Assembly: GCA_012931725.1 (NCBI GenBank)
Contig: CM022952.1
Location: 54,043,000-54,106,999 of the forward strand
Reading direction: 5' to 3'
Source of the DNA: Litsea cubeba
Taxonomy: Eukaryota > Streptophyta > Magnoliopsida > Laurales > Lauraceae
Length of the DNA stretch: 64,000 nt
How positions within the stretch are numbered: position 1 is the stretch's first letter; every line of letters starts with the position of its first letter. The position numbers were made by a program, and so were the translations under genes. The notes under the pieces were generated by a model. That model was given only the letters and a program-made list of their open reading frames with translations. It had not been told where the DNA came from and searched no databases. This document shows, piece by piece, positions 22,401-35,000 of this stretch.

Positions 22401-25288
22401 ACTCCTAAATAACCCGTGTTTACCAAAAGAACACTCCAACTTAACTATAGATGACTGAAGAAGATGAAAATGTTCAAAGAGCTCAGAAGCCATATGTGAT
22501 GAAGAAATTATAGATGTTTTGGAGTTAAAGTTGGTGGGCAAACAAGTGAAAAGAAACCTGGCACCTCCATTTGCATGCATGTTCCATATATCGTTTGTGT
22601 AGAAATCTTGCATTGTTGTGGTTGTAATGTCTTCCATAAAATTTCTTGGGGTTGTGCATTTAGGCTCGTTGAGGAATTGCTAAGGGCTTGTTGGATTGAT
22701 TTTGGTTTAAAAAGTCATGACCACAAGTACTGCTCACTTAAGGACGACATCTGCCTCTCCAAGTGAAAAGGTCTCAGTGAATTGGCCCCAAGTATAAAAT
22801 GGCATCGCCCTGGTTGGTGGTGGGTACATAATGGCCTTCTTGAAATTGTAGTGTCCTAATCTTTGTATCCATGCCTGGTGCCTAACTCTTGTCCATATTG
22901 AAGTTATTATAACAAGAAACACATATGGATTGGCTCATATGTTTTGAAAAGGTTTTATTTCGGAGATGATGACTGTTTTATCTCTCGTTTTTTTCTTTTT
23001 TTTTCTTTTTTTATTTATGGAGGGATGATTTACCTGGGCTGTCCTCTTTAGCTAAATAATCCTGACCCAGATAACCATGGTTTTTTTTTTTTTTGGTAAA
23101 GAATTACTGTCTTGCTCGTATGGAGATGGATTCCTTTTTTTCCACCTGAAAAGGTATTGTCCACCTTTATTTAGAAGAATGATCATGTGTTCCTTTCTTG
23201 TTTGATAGGGATGTTTTTGAGAGGCTTGGTCATGGGCTCCCCTTGTGGATGAGTGATAGTTAATTTCATGTGAAATGATTTGGCAGTTGAATCGTTGAAA
23301 CATGATAGCTTTGACAGCTGCATTGACTCTTTACTTGAGAAGTCTGTTCAAGGAGTTGATCATACTATAAGTCTTGCCCAGAACATTGTCAATGGTTGTG
23401 AGATGGAAGTGGATGGACTGGTTACACTACAAAAACATGATCCATCACATGAGGAATTTAGTGTTGAAGAAATAAGATTCCCTGAACCAATAACAAGAAG
23501 TTGTAAGTTGGCAAAATATATAATTCATGCGGATGTGATCAATTCTTTTTGTAGTTGGCTTAAGTGGTAGTGCATTTCCCTCTTTTGGGAATATTTTTTA
23601 TGTGCACTTTGGTAAAGCCTAATACCATATTTCTTTTTTTTTTTTAATGTTTGCTTGCAGATACTTGACATGAACTTAGGTCCATATGACCAGGAATCAT
23701 ATTTTACTAGAGAAGGTAAATAAAACATGTTGACATGAATTTGTTAATGACTTATCCACTTGTATCTCAACTCAATTTTATTATGTTTATAAATACCTTC
23801 TATGTATTTAAAGAGATACTTCTCTGATAGAATAACTTAGTTGTCAATTCTGTTTTGTTTCATCTAGAAGTATTGGCATGAAACTACCCAAGCCCCCCTC
23901 TTCCTTGTCCTGTTTTGGCTGGAAGGCAAACTTTTGCAGATTCTTTTTTTTTTCCTGTTTATATTTCTACCCTTTGATGACGGCTGAAATAATAAAGTTT
24001 ATTGATCTCCATTATCTAAAATGAATTGAAGGGTTTAAAATAGATAATATATCATATATGTACATGCTTTAATCATTCATATGCCCTTATTTTTGTTATC
24101 AATTGGTCTTTCTAGTAAATCTTTGACTTTGATGCATTACATTGATATATTTGACACTCAGAGGTTGATTGTTCAGGTCTTGCTAATACTACAGATGTCC
24201 CATTCTTTTATGCTCCTTGTTATAACCCTACAATGTGTTACACCTAAGCATGTGCTGGTCCTAAGGCTGAATAAGAGAGGAGGATTGGGTTCATTCAGTT
24301 CATTTGTTCATTCAGTTCATTTGTTGAAATGTGCAATGTTTGCTCCAGTTGAGTTTACCAATAGATTCTAAATAAATGTTATTTATTGGTTGTTCCTTTA
24401 AATTTATAGTTTTCAATTCAATAGTATGGATGCTTCTTTGTTGATGGGACAAGTCTTTGTTGATGATGGTTGTTTTTCAAGTGTAGGGGTTGCATGATGT
24501 TATAAAGCTGGTTCCTATTGACCTAGCGAATAATGGCTTGGCCAAGCAAGGATCTAATGATGTAACTAATGGCTTGGCCAAGCAAGGATCTGAGTTATAC
24601 TACCCTTGTTTTTTCAGGTTTTTAAAGCCATATTGGATGCTATCTTCTCACATGCTACTATTTAATGAGGCTGAAGTCTCCCATGCCCCAGCAATCAGCA
24701 TGAAATAGAAGTTTAAAATAGAAGCACTTTGAAGCTTGCCACCCCTACTGTAAGTTGATTTTTTTTTTTTGTAATTGTGATTATAAGCTTTCATCTGTCT
24801 AGATTTAGTTATATGGGTCAGTTGAATACTTGAAGTCATGATGGATTCTTTTCTGGAATTTTCCCCCAATAGTTGGCGCATGCAAAGAAAATTTTATAAT
24901 TAATTATTTGATTGTCTTTTATACGTTTAAAATTGATGTCTTATTTTAATGTGCATTTCACTTTTGGTTATTATTTTTATGTTATTGATTTTTTTACTTT
25001 AGTTTTTTAATTCTGTTCTGCAAATACTATTTTTTAGTATAAACATGAGCATCTTATTATTCATATTGATATTCTGCCTGCTGATAGATAAACATTAGCA
25101 TCTTATTGCTGACATTTTCTTGCTCTATTGTAATACAGCAACAAGTCAAAAAATACAAAGCACAAGAAAATGGTTCTTCTTTTAGAGATGACGTTATTGC
25201 AAAGGTACTCGGTCCTGATCCACTAGGAGAGTTAGAGGGCTTGGGTATTGAGCAACTCCTTCAAAGTTGGAGGGTCAAGCACAAATGA
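19461..25288 (+). pseudogene. Exons of an unrecognised gene inside the CACTA element
   Basis: I do not recognise this gene. Plausible plus-strand exons with splice sites are: a leader ending TCTTCAG/GTATGTG near 19996; a coding start near 20090 (MGILGSVLSMGVYEDEYHSS); 23287-23502 (72 codons, including EKSVQGVDHTISLAQNIVN); 23661-23715 (ILDMNLGPYDQESYFTRE); and 25139-25288 ending in a stop. The last exon contains DDVIAKVLGPDPLGELEGLG, which resembles the D-x-LG-x-G-x-x-G-x-G block of plant Ptta/En/Spm-associated proteins. It may therefore be a relic of the element's own first gene rather than host DNA. Exons between 20280 and 23286 were not found. The stretches between these exons are AT-rich introns with T-runs, and one 41-bp unit containing TGGCTTGGCCAAGCAAGGAT is duplicated at 24535-24590. 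Confidence 0.35.
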
Positions 25289-25774
25289 ATAACCTGAGTT
25301 GCCTATGAATGTTTTGTATTGTTTATGCCTATAAGAAGAAAAATGTTTGTTTGCCTTGTATTGTATTGGAGTGCTATGAGTAGGATATGTGATTTATTTG
25401 TATTTCTGTAGGGATTATGGCAGGCAGGTAATCACTCCACCCATGAAGCAATTAAATAGAAATAATGTAGTAGTTGGTGGGATGGGTTCATATTTATTAG
25501 TGTCCTGTGAATCTTATAAATGAACAAACAAGAATTCCCTCATTGTTTTGGTATTGATTTGAATGGATGATCCTTTTCATGTATTTTTTCCCCATGGCTT
25601 ATCTAGCTTGTATAGACCAGTGTTTTTGTTTTTAACTGCAGGTCCATTGTTTATTTGCAGGTTCTGTTTACATTTTTTATTTTAGTTTATTAACTTGTAT
25701 TTTTAGCAATAAAAAAATGTGGATTTATTTTTTTTAATTAAAAAACAATTATTTTTTAAAAAAAATAAAAAAAT

Positions 25775-26247
25775 TAAGGCGCGTCTTGCGAGCCGTAAAT
25801 TGAAACTCGCCAATTCTTTAACGGCCTGAATTTGCAAGTCGTAAAAACATATACTCAATTACGGCTTGCATTTGGAGCCGTTAAACAGATTGTAAACAAC
25901 CCATTTACAGCCCACAAATGCAAGCTGTGTAAAATATTTTTTGTTTTAAGTATTCACGGCGTACTACGTGTGCCATGAACTTAAGCACACAAATGCTTTA
26001 ACGGCACTCAAATCGCGCCGTAAAAGTTTAGTATTTACGGCTTGCTTAGTAGGCCATAAATCTGGTCCAAAAGGTCCTGACAGCATCATTTTCGGCGTGC
26101 ATTGATCCTACTTACGGCCTGTATATGCACGCCGTAATTACATCGAACCTTTTACGGCAGGCGCTTTTACGGCACGACCCCCTTAAGCCGTAAACTTACA
26201 TTTACGGCGCGCATTGCACGCTGTAAAAGCCCTGAAATGGTGTAGTG
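25775..26247 (-). repeat. CACTA right subterminal repeats and terminus
   Basis: About twelve short TTTACGGC/GCCGTAAA units precede the inverted 29-bp terminus, mirroring the left end. Confidence 0.85.
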
Positions 26248-26311
26248 CATATAACATATTCAGTGGGATTTAATATGTATATGTGTTTTGTGAATTTTTT
26301 AATCTATATAG

Positions 26312-29300
26312 ATGGCTGCCGATTTGTCAACAAAGAAAGACATTTTACTATTTGAGCAACCACAACACATTTCAGAGGCAATATGGAATGGAGAGGTGCA
26401 TGTTCATCTTTTTCTATTTGAGAAATTATAATCTCATTTTCATTTCATAACTGAAACTAAATTATTTGTTTGAATTGGTTTTATAGGAAAGAGGCAACCT
26501 AAGAATAATTGCAACCCCACACAATTTTTCTAGTTGGGAGCTCACAAATAGTGAGCAGGAATATATACGTATGTGTGGTTTGGAGCAACTTTCAAACATC
26601 TCTAGAATGACAATAGACCATGCATTGATCACTGCATTGGTGGAGAGATGGAGGCCCGAAACTAATACATTCCATCTACCTTGTGGAGAGGCAACGGTCA
26701 CCTTAGAGGACGTGGCTTATATCTACGGGCTTCCCATAGATGGCCCGGCAGTTGCAGGTAAGGCATTGTATAGCACAGAAGACACTGCAAAACTATGTAA
26801 AGATTTGCTACAAAAGGTCCCGGTGCCAAAAAGAGACAGCATAGGGACACGAATCAAATTTGCATGGATGAAGGAAATATGTAAAGGTGAGAAGAAGAAA
26901 AAGAAAAGAAATACAGAGGAGGATAAATGTAAGGCAAGAGCCTATTTATTTTGCTTAGCCGGTGGTCAAATTGTGAGCAATTCAACTGGTACATCAGCCC
27001 CGGCATGGTTGTTGAGCTTATTTAAGGAATTTAAGAGATATGCATGGGGCCCTGCATGCTTGGCTAACTTGTATAGAATGCTAAGCAAGGCAGCAATGTT
27101 ACCCAACTCGGGCGGTGAAAGTGAAGATGAAAAGGGAAAGAAAGACAAGAAAAAGATTGAGATTGATTCTTCCGATACTTTGACTGGTCCCGTGCAACTT
27201 TTGCAGGTAACAAATTAGTTCTCATTGTTTTCTTTTTAACAAATATGAACTTTTAATGGTTTGACTTCCATACACTCTTTATTTACAGATTTGGGCATAT
27301 TCTAGAATGGCCTTCGTGCTCCCGAATGACCATCATTTAGATATTCGACTGGATTTTGAATTCCCTCTATATAGACCATGGATAAAAAGCATTTCGAAAT
27401 TCAGGCCTCGCATGAATCTTAAGGAGCGTCGGGATCAGCTAGACAATATGAAACATGAAGAGGTGAGTTTTTTTACGTTCATTTGATATTTTCCTTTAAT
27501 AAAAATCTATTTGTTTCAGTACTTTCAAATCATGAACAATTGACAAACAACAGTTTCTACTTTGCAGTTTATATGGTCTCCGTATGAAGATATCATCGAT
27601 AAGTTGACAAAGGTGGTACGTGAAAGTGATAGGAAGCTTTTCACATCTAATACAGTGATGATTTTCTATTGGATTGTCGAGCGGCACAACTCAGAAAGGG
27701 TAATGAGACAATTTGGCTTAAGGCAAATGGTCCCCGTCCCTCTCCATATGCCTTTTAATAGAGCCGATAAAGCGAAGAAGTCTGTAGCTGATTATTCGAT
27801 ATCCATGAAAGAAGTCATTGCAATTTGGGAAACAAGGGAGAAGACAGTGGTAAGAGGGGAATCTGATGCTTCTCCAACGCACGAGGATAGTTATATGATG
27901 TGGTATGCTTCGGTGACGCGGTTACGGATTGCTCCTCCCCTTAAAGAGAAAGTCGATGATGAACCGAAAACTCCCACACATGCCATCGAAGGAGATGAGG
28001 CTCCGCTAACTCCCACACATGCCACCAAAGGAGATGATGAAATACTCATCCCTCAAAAGCCAGTAAGTTAAATTGTAACATAATTGAAGTTAATAATTGA
28101 TGTCATTATAAATTTTGTTACTCACTCCAGTTTTATTTTGAAGGTTTTATTCATATTAGAAGACCTTAAGACATTCATGGAGGGGAACAAAAGGAGAGCT
28201 GATGAAATGAACTCTGATGAAGTACTGCGTGTAGTTCGGAGTAAGGTTGAACACCTCATTGATGCTGTTAAAGACCAATTTGCAGGATTTGGTTATGGGG
28301 AGACCTCAAAAAATATAACACCGGTGGAGAGGTCTTTGAGTCCAAAGCTGAAAGCCATATTGAAGAAAAAAGTGGAACAAACTATGACTGGCTCAAAGGA
28401 GCATTCATCACCTGTATCCTCTAAAGAGTCTGGTCTCGTTCATGTGTCTTCTGTATTCTCAAAAAGGAGTCCAAGATTATCAATATCAACTCCAGTTCTT
28501 ATGGTTTCTGATAGCACTCCTCCCAAAATCCAGAAAAAGGTCATTTCTGCCGGTCCTTCAACTGATAAGGTGCCCTCGATGGTAATTCGTGTGAAGAATG
28601 CTACCCGAAAAAAAAAAAGACCAGCTAAGTTTGATGGATTTAGTACGACCTTCAAGTGGCCTCAAAATTCTGAATACAAGTTGACCGACGAGGAGACTAC
28701 AGCACTTAACCAATTTTGGGATGATTATTATAAAAAGTAAGTAACCATGACTTATTCCTTATGGTTCTTCTATGTTGCATGATTTTGATATGCCTTTTTG
28801 TTTCCAGGATGGATGAGCTCTCTAGTTACTGTACTATCCCCCCTCCTAAAAAGCTAAAGAAACTTCTATCGCGAGAATGGATGGACACGGGTATATTGCA
28901 AAACTGGTTTGATGTGAATCTCAAGGCAAAGGCACCGAATGCGTATTTTATTGACGCCAATGCTTCGGTAAGTTCACAAACAAATTCACATCTGCAAGAA
29001 TGATTCAATGTCACTTGTTTATGGACTGCACATGTAACATTTACTCTTTACACTCCCCTTGAAGGATATGTGGTTAAAGCAGAGTAAAGAGTCCTATATA
29101 CACATTTTTGGTGAACATGGCTGGAGGGTAGCTCTAATGAGGAAACGAGAAGTTATTGTCATACCAGTAATCTACCTTGAGCATTTCACGGTCATTATTG
29201 GACGTCCAAAAGAAGGAAAGTGGGAGTTCTTCAATTCCATGCCAATGGATGAAAGGCAATGGCCAAAAGCAGAAGAATTTGTAAGTCTTCGAAACTAAAT

Positions 29301-29682
29301 TGTTTAAATACTTGTATCTCCTTAAGACTTTTCTAACTGTATCTTGTTTTTCATGAAGATTATTTGGCTGAATGACTGCTTCGCTGGGTTTGGATGGGAG
29401 GACCCTAAAAGGTGGACAAGGCACAATGTTGAAGACACACCAATACAAGATAATTCAAACGATTGTGGATTTTTTGTAATGGGATTTGCAGAGCATGCTG
29501 TCCTCAATCGAACAATTGCTTTCACTCAACAGGACATGATGTACTACAGGTGCAAATTAGTTGTCGACCTCTACATCAAGCAGCGTGAATTGTATGAGAA
29601 GAGGCTCAAATCTTCTGTGTGTGAGTCAAGTGGTATTTTGAGTGGTGAAGACGTCGTTAAAACGTCGAAGACTCTTTTGTGA
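26312..29682 (+). CDS. Plant mobile domain plus Ulp1-like (C48) peptidase protein of MULE 1
   Basis: Eight exons join in frame: 26312-26395, 26487-27206, 27289-27462, 27568-28062, 28144-28736, 28808-28967, 29065-29280 and 29359-29682, giving about 921 residues with GT-AG introns and no stops. The N-terminal half is a plant mobile domain (PF10536): ALVERWRPETNTFHLPCGEA, LEDVAYIYGLPIDG, then the AWLLSLF and AWGPACLANLYRML region. A lysine-rich linker follows. The C-terminal part is a Ulp1/SENP-type cysteine peptidase domain (PF02902), with His in YLEHFTVIIG, Gln and Cys in PIQDNSNDCGFFVMGFAEHA, and Asn instead of the usual Asp in WEFFNSMP. PMD and ULP modules are known passengers of plant MULEs and may act on SUMO or chromatin during transposition. 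A 5' non-coding exon may lie near 14471. Convergent with the transposase. Confidence 0.8.
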
Positions 29683-30060
29683 CTTAGATTCTTTTATAAT
29701 CACATTTTTTTTAATGTATTCAGCATTTCGAATGGAATGTATCTAATTGATGATTTTTTGTTAATGTATATTAGTTGTCGAATGCTGAATCTAATTGGTA
29801 GTTACTTGTAAATGATTATGTTGATACAGGTGTGAGTGTTTTTAGAAGGTTAACAATGTATATGTGATAGGGGTTTTTGAAATCGGATGCAAATGTGGGT
29901 GGTGAATGTGTATTTTGGAGCTTCTAAATTGCTTTCGCTACAATTTACTATTTTGTTGTATGTATATGTTGCAAGATGAAAAATACCTGAACAAGTTAGT
30001 TTATATCCACGTCGATAGATTTTTTGTCGAAGTCAATAATTCTCTTGACATGCTCTTATT
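29683..30060 (+). other. 3' flank of the PMD-ULP gene
   Basis: AT-rich sequence with no gene, expected to hold the 3' UTR and poly(A) signals. It leads directly into the 95-bp array. A diverged early copy of part of it (GGATG-AAATGTGG-TGGTGAATGTGTATTTTG) recurs at about 30172-30200. Confidence 0.5.
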
Positions 30061-31795
30061 GATAATTGGGAGTTTTTTGTCTACGTCAACAAAAGTTCAT
30101 GTTGACGTTGGCGAATCTTGTGTTGACGTCAACAAATTTGAGCAAACAATGTGATAATTTTTTTGAAATCGGATGTAAATGTGGTTGGTGAATGTGTATT
30201 TTGTGGAGCTTCTAATTGCTTAAACTACAGGTTTTTTTTTTTTTGAAAAATACACGAACAGGTTGTTAGTTTATGTCCACGTTGGGCTTTCGAAGTCAAC
30301 AAATTCTTTGCTCAAACTGGGCGTTTTTGTCGACGTCAACACAAGTTTATGTTGACGTCGACGAATCTTTTGTTGATGTCAACAAAAGCACAGGCATTTT
30401 ATTAGTTTTAACTGCGAGTTTTCGTCGACGTCAACACAAGTTTGTGTTGATGTCGACGAATCTTTTGTTGATGTCAACAAAAACACAGGCATTTTATTAG
30501 TACTAACTGCGAGTTTTCGTCGACGTCAACACAAGTTTGTGTTGATGTCGACGAATCTTTTGTTGATGTCAACAAAAGCACAGGCATTTTATTAGTTTTA
30601 ACTGCGAGTTTTCGTCGACGTCAACACAAGTTTGTGTTGATGTCGACGAATCTTTTGTTGATGTCAACAAAAACACAGGCATGTTATTAGTACTAACTGG
30701 GCGTTTTTGTCGACGTCAACACAAGTTTATGTTGACATCAACGAATCTTTTGTTGATGTCAACAAAAGCACAGGCAACAATTAGTTTTAACTGTGAGTTT
30801 TCGTCGACGTCAACACAAGTTTGTGTTGATGTCGACGAATCTTTTGTTGATGTCAACAAAAACACAGGCAACAATTAGTGCTAACTGGGAGTTTTTGTCG
30901 ACGTCAACACAAGTTTATGTTGACATCAACGAATCTTTTGTTGATGTCAACAAAAGCACAGGCAACAATTAGTTTTAACTGTGAGTTTTCGTCGACGTCA
31001 ACACAAGTTTGTGTTGATGTCGACGAATCTTTTGTTGATGTCAACAAAAACACAGGCAACAATTAGTGCTAACTGGGAGTTTTTGTCGACGTCAACACAA
31101 GTTTATGTTGACGTCGACGAATCTTTTGTTGATGTCAACAAAAACACAGGCATGTTATTAGTGCTAACAGGGAGTTTTTGTCGACGTCAACACAAGTTTA
31201 TGTTGACGTCGACGAATCTTTTGTTGATGTCAACAAAAACACAGGCATGTTATTAGTGCTAACTGGGAGTTTTTGTCGACGTCAACACATGTTTATGTTG
31301 ACGTCGACAAATCTTTTGTTGATGTCAACAAAAGCACAGGCAACAATTAGTGCTAACTGGGAGTTTTTGTCGACGTCAACACAAGTTTATGTTGACGTCG
31401 ACGAATCTTTTGTTGATGTCAACAAAAACACAGGCATGCAATTAGTGCTAACTGGGCGTTTTTGTCGACGTCAACACAAATTTATGTTGACGTCGACGAA
31501 TCTTTTGTTGATGTCAACAAAAACACAGGCATGTTATTAGTGCTAACTGGGAGTTTTTGTCGACGTCAACACATGTTTATGTTGATGTCGACGAATCTTT
31601 TGTTGATGTCAACAAAAACACAGGCATGTTATTAGTGCTAACTGGGAGTTTTTGTCGACGTCAACACATGTTTATGTTGACGTTGACGAATCTTTTGTTG
31701 ATGTCAACAAAAACACAGGCATGTTATTAGTGCTAACTGGGAGTTTTGTCTACGTCAACACAAATTTTTGGACTTGGATGTTGTCATCAGTTGGA
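30061..31795. repeat. Tandem array of a 94/95-bp unit (about 17 copies)
   Basis: The unit starts GTCGACGTCAACACAAG and recurs at 30329, 30424, 30519, 30614, 30709, 30803, 30897, 30991, 31085, 31180, 31275, 31369, 31464, 31559, 31654 and 31748, with degenerate copies before 30329. Each unit contains an inverted pair GTCGACGTCAAC ... GTTGACGTCGAC with a 10-bp loop and a second near-palindrome TTGTTGATGTCAACAA. GACGTC hexamers (C-box, bZIP-type) occur one to three times per unit; many variants differ by C-to-T at CG. The open frames in it change frame every unit and are not genes. Confidence 0.9.
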
Positions 31796-32016
31796 TTTGG
31801 ACTTGGCAGATGTTGGAAATGTTAAACGATGTGATGAATTTGTTGGTCAGGTTGGAATTTTAATTTGAGGATGCATTGAGTGGATTAGGATGGAATTTCT
31901 ATCTAGGATGCAGGTCTTCTGTGTTTGTTTATTTAAGGATTTGGTTTCTGCCTATTTTTTTGCAGATTTGATTGAATATTGCAGGATTTGAAATTTTTTA
32001 TGCCTACTTTTTGTTG
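31796..32016. other. Unique spacer between the two satellite arrays
   Basis: About 220 bp of non-repetitive T/G-rich sequence between the 95-bp and 188-bp arrays; no gene is seen. Confidence 0.6.
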
Positions 32017-35000
32017 AGTTGCAAAAGTGCGCGGGGCGAATCGCAGGCAACCGTGGTTGAAACTACTTGAAAAATAGCAGATTTTATGTCATTCATATGG
32101 TCTTTGAAATCCCCAAATCTCAAGAGAAAAGACCCTCGGGAAGTGGGCTAAAAAATGTCCTTAACAGGGGTACTGAACAAGGTTTATGCAGTTTTTCTCA
32201 ACCGAGTTGCAAAAGTGCGCGGGGCGAATCGCAGGCAACCGTGGTTGAAACGACTTGAAAAATAGCAGATTTTATGCCATTCATATGGTCTTTGAAATCC
32301 CCAAATCTCAAGAGAAAAGACCCTCGGGAAGTGGGCTAAAAAATGTCCTAAACAGGGGTACTGAACAAGGTTTATGCAGTTTTTCTCAACCGAGTTGCAA
32401 AAGTGCGCGGGGCGAATCGCAGGCAACCGTGGTTGAAACTACTTGAAAAATAGCAGATTTTATGTCATTCATATGGTCTTTGAAATCCCCAAATCTCAAG
32501 AGAAAAGACCCTCGGGAAGTGGGCTAAAAAATGTCCTTAACAGGGGTACTGAACAAGGTTTATGCAGTTTTTCTCAACCGAGTTGCAAAAGTGCGCGGGG
32601 CGAATCGCAGGCAACCGTGGTTGAAACTACTTGAAAAATAGCAGATTTTATGTCATTCATATGGTCTTTGAAATCCCCAAATCTCAAGAGAAAAGACCCT
32701 CGGGAAGTGGGCTAAAAAATGTCCTAAACAGGGGTACTGAACAAGGTTTATGCAGTTTTTCTCAACCGAGTTGCAAAAGTGCGCGGGGCGAATCGCAGGC
32801 AACCGTGGTTGAAACTACTTGAAAAATAGCAGATTTTATGTCATTCATATGGTCTTTGAAATCCCCAAATCTCAAGAGAAAAGACCCTCGGGAAGTGGGC
32901 TAAAAAATGTCCTAAACAGGGGTACTGAACAAGGTTTATGCAGTTTTTCTCAACCGAGTTGCAAAAGTGCGCGGGGCGAATCGCAGGCAACCGTGGTTGA
33001 AACTACTTGAAAAATAGCAGATTTTATGTCATTCATATGGTCTTTGAAATCCCCAAATCTCAAGAGAAAAGACCCTCGGGAAGTGGGCTAAAAAATGTCC
33101 TAAACAGGGGTACTGAACAAGGTTTATGCAGTTTTTCTCAACCGAGTTGCAAAAGTGCGCGGGGCGAATCGCAGGCAACCGTGGTTGAAACTACTTGAAA
33201 AATAGCAGATTTTATGTCATTCATATGGTCTTTGAAATCCCCAAATCTCAAGAGAAAAGACCCTCGGGAAGTGGGCTAAAAAATGTCCTTAACAGGGGTA
33301 CTGAACAAGGTTTATGCAGTTTTTCTCAACCGAGTTGCAAAAGTGCGCGGGGCGAATCGCAGGCAACCGTGGTTGAAACGACTTGAAAAATAGCAGATTT
33401 TATGCCATTCATATGGTCTTTGAAATCCCCAAATCTCAAGAGAAAAGACCCTCGGGAAGTGGGCTAAAAAATGTCCTAAACAGGGGTACTGAACAAGGTT
33501 TATGCAGTTTTTCTCAACCGAGTTGCAAAAGTGCGCGGGGCGAATCGCAGGCAACCGTGGTTGAAACTACTTGAAAAATAGCAGATTTTATGTCATTCAT
33601 ATGGTCTTTGAAATCCCCAAATCTCAAGAGAAAAGACCCTCGGAAAGTGGGCTAAAAAATGTCCTAAACAGGGGTACTGAACAAGGTTTATGCAGTTTTT
33701 CTCAACCGAGTTGCAAAAGTGCGCGGGGCGAATCGCAGGCAACCGTGGTTGAAACTACTTGAAAAATAGCAGATTTTATGTCATTCATATGGTCTTTGAA
33801 ATCCCCAAATCTCAAGAGAAAAGACCCTCGGGAAGTGGGCTAAAAAATGTCCTAAACAGGGGTACTGAACAAGGTTTATGCAGTTTTTCTCAACCGAGTT
33901 GCAAAAGTGCGCGGGGCGAATCGCAGGCAACCGTGGTTGAAACTACTTGAAAAATAGCAGATTTTATGTCATTCATATGGTCTTTGAAATCCCCAAATCT
34001 CAAGAGAAAAGACCCTCGGGAAGTGGGCTAAAGAATGTCCTAAACAGGGGTACTGAACAAGGTTTATGCAGTTTTTCTCAACCGAGTTGCAAAAGTGCGC
34101 GGGGCGAATCGCAGGCAACCGTGGTTGAAACTACTTGAAAAATAGCAGATTTTATGTCATTCATATGGTCTTTGAAATCCCCAAATCTCAAGAGAAAAGA
34201 CCCTCGGGAAGTGGGCTAAAAAATGTCCTAAACAGGGGTACTGAACAAGGTTTATGCAGTTTTTCTCAACCGAGTTGCAAAAGTGCGCGGGGCGAATCGC
34301 AGGCAACCGTGGTTGAAACTACTTGAAAAATAGCAGATTTTATGTCATTCATATGGTCTTTGAAATCCCCAAATCTCAAGAGAAAAGACCCTCGGGAAGT
34401 GGGCTAAAAAATGTCCTAAACAGGGGTACTGAACAAGGTTTATGCAGTTTTTCTCAACCGAGTTGCAAAAGTGCGCGGGGCGAATCGCTGGCAACCGTGG
34501 TTGAAACTACTTGAAAAATAGCAGATTTTATGTCATTCATATGGTCTTTGAAATCCCCAAATCTCAAGAGAAAAGACCCTCGGGAAGTGGGCTAAAAAAT
34601 GTCCTAAACAGGGGTACTGAACAAGGTTTATGCAGTTTTTCTCAACCGAGTTGCAAAAGTGCGCGGGGCGAATCGCAGGCAACCGTGGTTGAAACTACTT
34701 GAAAAATAGCAGATTTTATGTCATTCATATGGTCTTTGAAATCCCCAAATCTCAAGAGAAAAGACCCTCGGGAAGTGGGCTAAAAAATGTCCTTAACAGG
34801 GGTACTGAACAAGGTTTATGCAGTTTTTCTCAACCGAGTTGCAAAAGTGCGCGGGGCGAATCGCAGGCAACCGTGGTTGAAACTACTTGAAAAAATAGCA
34901 GATTTTATGTCATTCATATGGTCTTTGAAATCCCCAAATCTCAAGAGAAAAGACCCTCGGGAAGTGGGCTAAAAAATGTCCTAAACAGGGGTACTGAACA

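Larger units (their letters stand above)
16842..26247. mobile_element. CACTA (En/Spm) transposon, non-autonomous, nested in MULE 1
   Basis: Both ends read CACTACACCATTTCAGGGCT followed by TTTACAGCG in inverted orientation (29 bp identical), flanked by the 3-bp duplication CAT (16839-16841 and 26248-26250). Dense subterminal repeats with TTTACGGC/GCCGTAAA cores fill 16870-17200 and 25775-26240, the usual TnpA-binding layout of CACTA elements. No transposase of the family (TnpD/Transposase_21) was found inside. The interior holds relic left ends of other CACTA families and a set of exons of an unrecognised gene. Confidence 0.9.

Noticed and set aside
22323..22922. Possible retrotransposon-coding fragment (minus and plus frames)
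   Set aside because: No reverse transcriptase, RNase H or integrase motif could be recognised in any frame.
26251..29682. PMD-ULP gene as part of the CACTA element
   Set aside because: The CACTA right terminus and CAT duplication end at 26250, so the gene lies outside it and belongs to MULE 1.
30273..31540. Open frames with repeated DVDESFVDVNK-like strings in the 95-bp array
   Set aside because: The unit is 94-95 bp, so the frame changes every unit; there is no start context, splice site or domain.
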